Origin: Pseudomonadota bacterium
Lineage (GTDB): Bacteria > Pseudomonadota > Gammaproteobacteria > Burkholderiales > Burkholderiaceae_B
Assembly (NCBI GenBank): GCA_023440825.1
Contig: JAEXRL010000009.1
Span: forward strand, 248,001 to 312,000
Direction of reading: 5' to 3'
Length of the DNA: 64,000 nucleotides
Shown: positions 59,655-64,000 of the stretch, in pieces
Position numbering within the stretch: the first letter of the stretch is position 1
How the letters are laid out: the number at the start of each line of letters is the position of its first letter
The notes under the pieces: generated by a model
Seen by the model: the letters and a program-made list of their open reading frames with translations, nothing else
Databases searched by the model: none
What the model was told of the DNA's origin: nothing
Translations under genes and position numbers: made by a program

Positions 59655-61079
59655 ATGTCGCTAGTTCAGCAGTTGTATTCCATTGTGGGACAAGATTATG
59701 TATTGACAGGATCCGCAATGGATTCGTACCTAGAGGACTGGCGGGGCCGTTATCATGGAACAGCTATGGCCGTGGTCAGGCCAGGCTCTACCCAGGAGCT
59801 TGCTCAGGTGGTGCAATGGTGTAGTCAGCATGGCGTGCCCTTAGTGCCTCAAGGTGGCAATACTGGCTTATGTGGTGGAGCGACACCCGACGACAGCGGT
59901 CAGTCTATCGTGCTCTCACTTAACCGTTTAACGCGTATGCGGCATATAGACATTGAGAACGACACCATCGTGGTGGAGGCAGGCTGCATATTGCAAGATG
60001 TGCAACAGTTTGCTTTGCAGGCAGATCGGCTTTTCCCTTTAAGCCTGGCAGCCGAAGGCAGTTGCACTATAGGTGGAAACTTGGCCACGAACGCCGGTGG
60101 TACGCAGGTGTTGCGCTATGGGAACATGCGCGACCTGTGTTTGGGGCTGGAAGTGGTGACGGCGGAAGGGGATATTGTGCATGGCCTGCAGGGCTTACGC
60201 AAAGACAATACGGGTTACGATTTACGAAACTTGTATATTGGCAGTGAAGGTACTCTAGGTATTATTACGGCAGCATCACTTAAGTTGTATCCTTTGCCTA
60301 AAGCCAGTTGCACGGCCTTGCTTGCCTTGGACTCGGTAGAGTCGGCAGTAAAAGTATTGAATATTGCTCGTAGTGGCCTGGCCGCTGGCTTGACCGGCTT
60401 TGAGTTAATTGCCAATAACTGCTTGCAGGCAGTGGTTGAGTGTTATCCTGAGCAACGTATCCCGTTCCAAGGCGAGTCAGCTCAGGCGCCTTGGTATGCC
60501 GTGCTGGAGCTCTCTGATTACGAGAGCATGGAACGTGCCCGCGAGCGCTTCGAAACGGTTATCGGTGAGGCCTTGGAGCTCGGGCTGGTGCTCGATGCGG
60601 TCATCGCCGAGACGCTAGCCCAGAGTGAAGCCTTATGGCATTTGCGCGAGAGCATTCCACTGGCTGAAAAAGCGTATGGCAAAAGCATTAAGCACGACAT
60701 TTCCATACCTGTATCGCTGACCGCTCAGTTTGTAGAAGAAACAAACGCGGCCTTACAAGCTCAGTTTCCAGGCATTGAACATATTATTTTTGGTCACCTG
60801 GGCGACGGTAATCTGCACTATAACGTGGCACCTGGTACGGCGTTCACAGAGTCTGAGCTGTTGGATTTGCAGCCGCAGGTCTATCAGTTGGTGCACGATA
60901 GCGTACACCGTTTTCAAGGTTCCATCAGTGCCGAACACGGGGTAGGACAGTTAAAGCGTGATGTATTGCCTTTATATAAAGATCCAGTCCAGCTAGCCTT
61001 GATGCAACGTATTAAACAGGCACTAGACCCGAAAAACATTATGAATCCAGGTAAGGTATTACCGGTTATTTCGCAGTAA
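59655..61079 (+). CDS. FAD-linked D-2-hydroxyacid dehydrogenase (GlcD/D2HGDH family)
   Basis: 474 residues. The FAD_binding_4 domain has LVPQGGNTGLCGGATPDDSG, and the C-terminal FAD-oxidase domain has HIIFGHLGDGNLHYNVA and ISAEHGVGQLKR. Substrates in this family include D-2-hydroxyglutarate, D-lactate and glycolate; the sequence does not decide. A glycolate role would fit the glyoxylate operon at 38994-40769, but the partners GlcE and GlcF are absent. It probably passes electrons to ETF or quinone. It is 3 bp from the PAP2 gene. Confidence 0.9.
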   Translation: MSLVQQLYSIVGQDYVLTGSAMDSYLEDWRGRYHGTAMAVVRPGSTQELAQVVQWCSQHGVPLVPQGGNTGLCGGATPDDSGQSIVLSLNRLTRMRHIDIENDTIVVEAGCILQDVQQFALQADRLFPLSLAAEGSCTIGGNLATNAGGTQVLRYGNMRDLCLGLEVVTAEGDIVHGLQGLRKDNTGYDLRNLYIGSEGTLGIITAASLKLYPLPKASCTALLALDSVESAVKVLNIARSGLAAGLTGFELIANNCLQAVVECYPEQRIPFQGESAQAPWYAVLELSDYESMERARERFETVIGEALELGLVLDAVIAETLAQSEALWHLRESIPLAEKAYGKSIKHDISIPVSLTAQFVEETNAALQAQFPGIEHIIFGHLGDGNLHYNVAPGTAFTESELLDLQPQVYQLVHDSVHRFQGSISAEHGVGQLKRDVLPLYKDPVQLALMQRIKQALDPKNIMNPGKVLPVISQ

Positions 61080-61082
61080 AGC

Positions 61083-61769
61083 ATGAGCCTTAAGCCACAG
61101 ATTAAGTACAGTTTTGGTGTGTTTTTATTGGTCGCCATTCTCGCGCGCTTAGTGCAGCAATCCCCTGTGGATATTGCCCTGAGTAAGGTGTTTTTTGATG
61201 CGGAACTCGCGGTTTTTCCTTACCAATTTCAAGCTGGACTGGACTTTATAGGCACCTATATTTGGTGGGTACCATTTGGAGGGGCTGTACTGATGGCGAT
61301 AAGAGCCTGGCGTTATGCGCCAGGCTCTCAAGAACAGTGGGCCTGGGGAGCAGGCGCTATTTTCCTGGCGAGCGGGCCTTTGTTGGCTGGCGTGTTAAAG
61401 CATCTAACGGCCATGCCTAGGCCACTGCATGCGCAAGTGTTTTCAGGCTCAGAAAGCATGCCCGCCTATTTTTGGGCCAAGCATTTACACCAGGCCGGTA
61501 ATGCCTTGCCCAGTGCCCATGCATCAGCAGGCTTTGTACTATTGGCCTTCTTTTTTATCGGCTGCCTAACGGATAATCCCCGCTTACGCATTTTGGGTCT
61601 GTGGCTTGGGTTAAGTGCAGGCCTATTATTTGGCCTGATGCGTATTGTTCAGGGCTATCATTTTTTCAGTCAGGTGTTGTGGTCATGCGCTGTCATGGGT
61701 CTGTACGCCTGCCTATTATTTACCTTTATGCAATGGGCGCGAGACCAGTACCTAAGGGGCCGCGCCTGA
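61083..61769 (+). CDS. PAP2-family membrane phosphatase
   Basis: 228 residues with about five membrane helices. The three phosphatase motifs are KHLTAMPRPLHA, PSAHAS (in place of PSGH) and GLMRIVQGYHFFSQV. Family roles include undecaprenyl pyrophosphate and lipid phosphate hydrolysis. It begins 3 bp after the FAD-enzyme gene. The substrate is unknown; recycling of undecaprenyl carrier could help the glycan locus, but it is not adjacent. Confidence 0.88.
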   Translation: MSLKPQIKYSFGVFLLVAILARLVQQSPVDIALSKVFFDAELAVFPYQFQAGLDFIGTYIWWVPFGGAVLMAIRAWRYAPGSQEQWAWGAGAIFLASGPLLAGVLKHLTAMPRPLHAQVFSGSESMPAYFWAKHLHQAGNALPSAHASAGFVLLAFFFIGCLTDNPRLRILGLWLGLSAGLLFGLMRIVQGYHFFSQVLWSCAVMGLYACLLFTFMQWARDQYLRGRA

Positions 61770-61791
61770 CATTGGCTATTTGGTTCGGCCT

Positions 61792-62619
61792 TTAACGACG
61801 CTGGCAGTTAGAGCAGTAATAGGTACTACGCTGACCTTGTTGCAGACGTTTAATCGGACGCTGGCAACGTGGGCAGGCTTGGCCAGCCCGTTCATATACA
61901 TTGGCGTGTAGTTCGAAGTACGAGCCCGGGCCGCCCGTCGCATTGACATAATCACGCAGTGTGCTGCCTCCCGCCTGCAAGGCAGCGCTTAAGGTGTGCA
62001 TAATAGCCGCATGCAATTTAGCCGCTCGATAGCGGGAAACGGCCAGTCCCGGTAGTTCGGGGTGGATGCCAGCTAAAAACAAGGCTTCAGATGCATAGAT
62101 ATTGCCCACACCCACAACAATTTTTCCGCCCAGTAAAATTTGTTTGATAGCTTGCTTGCGCGCGTGTAAACCCGCATAAAGGTAAGCAGGTGTAAAATCA
62201 GAACTAAAAGGCTCTATGCCTAAATGTGCGAGTAAAGGGTGTTTTTCTACCGGCCCCTCAGACTTGTCATGCCATAATATGGCACCGAAACGTCGTGGGT
62301 CGTGCAAAAGAAAACGGGCTTGTGAAAACAGCCATTCAGCATGATCATGTTTTCGGCGTGGCTCATGCAGTGGTACGCGCCGCAAAGAGCCTGACATGCC
62401 TAGGTGGATAATTTGGCAGCCATGCTCAAAATGAATAAGTAAATATTTTCCGCGTCTGTCACAGGAAAGAACTCGACGATTTTGCAATAAAGAGCTGATA
62501 TCATCGGGGATAGGCCAACGCAGGCGTTTTTCGTAAACGCGAAATTCCTGGACAATTTCGCTTGTCATAACCGTCGCAATTCCGCGACGAGTTGTTTCAA
62601 CTTCTGGCAGTTCAGGCAT
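61792..62619 (-). CDS. mutM: Formamidopyrimidine-DNA glycosylase
   Basis: 275 residues. MPELPEVE provides the catalytic Pro2 and Glu3, the lysine in GKYLLIHF is the 8-oxoguanine contact, and the C-terminal zinc finger has two Cys pairs (CPRC ... CSNC). It removes oxidised purines from DNA. Length and motifs are complete. It is divergent from the TPR gene. Confidence 0.97.
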   Translation of the reverse strand: MPELPEVETTRRGIATVMTSEIVQEFRVYEKRLRWPIPDDISSLLQNRRVLSCDRRGKYLLIHFEHGCQIIHLGMSGSLRRVPLHEPRRKHDHAEWLFSQARFLLHDPRRFGAILWHDKSEGPVEKHPLLAHLGIEPFSSDFTPAYLYAGLHARKQAIKQILLGGKIVVGVGNIYASEALFLAGIHPELPGLAVSRYRAAKLHAAIMHTLSAALQAGGSTLRDYVNATGGPGSYFELHANVYERAGQACPRCQRPIKRLQQGQRSTYYCSNCQRR

Positions 62620-62705
62620 AGTAGGGTGCTACCATCAATAAATCCGATAGTCTCATTTTGCCATCTGATGCTCCGACTTGCGCACGACGGACCTGGTTTT
62701 TCTGG

Positions 62706-64000
62706 ATGAAAGTTTTTACTGTACCTTTTACTTTATTGGGTTTCTTATTGCTAACGACGCTTTCCTTTGCGCAAGGATCGTCGAGCGGTGCCTTGGTCGA
62801 CCCGCCGCAATACAGTGAACATGTCGAGTTACGCAATGGCCAATTGCCGTTGGTAACGCTCACGCCAGACATTCTTTATCGTGTTCTGCTCGGTGAGATT
62901 GCTGCATCGCGCTCTGACCTTGAGGCAGCCAGCCAGATTTTTCTTAGCTTAGCCACAGACACCAGTGATCCCCGTTTTGCCCAGTATGCGTTCCAGTACG
63001 CGATGGGGGATCGTAATCTAACGCGTGCCTTACGTGCTGCGCAGCAATGGGCATTATTGGCTCCGTACGATCCCGAGGCCAAGGCAACTGCGCTGGCTCT
63101 GGAAGCCTCTAACGGGCAAACCGAAGGCTTGGCAGAAGCGCTCTGGGTACGTATTGAACGTGCTCAAGACAAAGAGCAGGCTATTGTGCAGGCTATGAGC
63201 ATTGTCAGCAAAATGGTCGACAGACGCTTAGCGCTGGAAGTGTTGGATCAAGCTTTGAAGCAAGATGTGCGTCATATTGCTGTTGCGCACTTGGTCTTGG
63301 CGGACGTGGCCTGGAATGCTGAAGATGAGGGAAGGGCCTATGAGGAAGCCTTGCTGGCTCTAGAGCTGGAGCCTGATTCTGAGCTGGCCATACAGCGTGT
63401 CCTAGAGTACGGCCTTGCCGTAGACGCGCGTACGGCGATTGAGCGTGTACGAGCCTATCTGCAACGCAACCCCGAAAGTCGCACTGTTCAACTGCAATTA
63501 GCCAGTCGCTTGGTTGAGCGGCGCCAGTTCGATGAAGCACTGCAGTTAGTGCACCAGTTGCAAGCCCAGGCGCCCGAAGATTTTGATTTGCTGTACACAG
63601 AAGCCGAGATTCAAAGTCGTGCTGGGCATTATGCACAAGCGCGTCAGTTGCTGGAAAACTATATACAGGTGCAAAGCCAGCGCCGTCAGTCAGTCAGTGA
63701 CCAAGTGAGTACAGCCTTGGCCAGTATTTCCGAGGCGCGTTTATCTCTAGTACATATTGCTGAGGCAGAAGGAAATCTGGAAGAGGCGATTCGACAGTTA
63801 GACCTGATTGAAGAAAGTGGTTTGCGCTTTCAGGCTCAGGTGCATAAAGCAGTCTTGCAGGCCAGAATGGGTAATTTACCCGGGGCACGCCGCACCTTGG
63901 AGCTTTCTCGCCCTGGGGATCGTGGCGACCATGTAGTGATTGCGCTCACTTACGCATCGATTTATCAGCGAGGTGGCCGTACTGATCAAGCTGTAGAGGT
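62706..64000 (+). CDS. Exported tetratricopeptide repeat protein (partial, 3' end outside the window)
   Basis: Open from an ATG at 62706 to the window edge, 431 codons. Residues 1-23 are a signal peptide (hydrophobic, ending SFAQG). The rest is a run of TPR-type helix pairs, for example EALWVRIERAQDKEQAIVQA and EFDEALQLVHQLQAQAPEDF-like stretches. Such proteins are scaffolds of envelope complexes. In Burkholderiales a TPR gene often precedes lolB and ispE next to mutM, which agrees with this position, but those genes are beyond the edge. Confidence 0.82.
   Translation, partial: MKVFTVPFTLLGFLLLTTLSFAQGSSSGALVDPPQYSEHVELRNGQLPLVTLTPDILYRVLLGEIAASRSDLEAASQIFLSLATDTSDPRFAQYAFQYAMGDRNLTRALRAAQQWALLAPYDPEAKATALALEASNGQTEGLAEALWVRIERAQDKEQAIVQAMSIVSKMVDRRLALEVLDQALKQDVRHIAVAHLVLADVAWNAEDEGRAYEEALLALELEPDSELAIQRVLEYGLAVDARTAIERVRAYLQRNPESRTVQLQLASRLVERRQFDEALQLVHQLQAQAPEDFDLLYTEAEIQSRAGHYAQARQLLENYIQVQSQRRQSVSDQVSTALASISEARLSLVHIAEAEGNLEEAIRQLDLIEESGLRFQAQVHKAVLQARMGNLPGARRTLELSRPGDRGDHVVIALTYASIYQRGGRTDQAVE

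Noticed and set aside
1..64000. tRNA or rRNA genes, CRISPR arrays, insertion sequences, prophage and plasmid signals
   Set aside because: I scanned for tRNA arms, clustered direct repeats, transposase or integrase genes and long terminal inverted repeats and saw none that hold up.

Overview
The window reads as a chromosomal segment of a betaproteobacterium of the Burkholderiales, most likely family Alcaligenaceae. The pointers are two Bug-type (TctC) periplasmic binding proteins, four or more LysR regulators beside the operons they probably control, coq7, a betaproteobacterial-style dcd/decarboxylase pair and a moderate G+C content (about half, judged by eye). I see no rRNA, tRNA, CRISPR array, insertion sequence or phage gene. 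The placement is inference from gene content; no search was possible.

Layout. 1-8812: a catabolic island with the end of a carboxymuconolactone-decarboxylase-like gene, a beta-hydroxyacid dehydrogenase, a cupin, a NIPSNAP protein, two Bug proteins, a lactonase-type metallo-hydrolase, an acyl-CoA dehydrogenase, a PcaD-like enol-lactonase and a LysR regulator. 8815-12692: an EamA exporter, a zinc-type CDF exporter, allE and a LysR gene. 12807-27832: mostly core genes, namely metG, a small membrane protein, apbC, tamA-tamB, dcd, an Orn/Lys/Arg decarboxylase, a flavoprotein, gcvH, folA and thyA; an OsmC gene follows at 27832-28254. 28650-32936: an unusual cbb3-like oxidase operon (CcoS-like/CcoN fusion, CcoO, one-haem cytochrome, Sco, CtaG-like protein), followed by coq7.

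33640-47135 is largely a purine-ureide and glyoxylate regulon. A Tsx-like porin and an NCS2 permease could bring in purines; UraD, AllE and AllA carry out ureide steps; AllA releases glyoxylate; Gcl, GlxR and TtuD convert it to a phosphoglycerate, and pyruvate kinase lies at the end of the same run. Hyi links hydroxypyruvate to this route. Uricase, UraH, allantoinase and allantoate amidohydrolase are not in the window. A class II aldolase and a 4-OT-like tautomerase share the uraD-allA operon without an obvious role.

48545-59524 is a surface-glycan locus: WecA-like initiator, TviB/TviC-type UDP-GlcNAc oxidation and epimerisation, MVIN-family flippase, two GT4 enzymes, a natural two-domain GT4 fusion, and a convergent phosphohexomutase. 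The window closes with a FAD-linked 2-hydroxyacid dehydrogenase, a PAP2 phosphatase, mutM and the start of a TPR lipoprotein-like/exported protein.

The most striking non-coding signal is between coq7 and pyk. A short orphan transcription unit (about 33806-33898) has a -10 box, two tandem CUCCUCC anti-Shine-Dalgarno runs (one in a perfect hairpin loop) and a strong intrinsic terminator. It looks like a small regulatory RNA that could base-pair with ribosome-binding sites.
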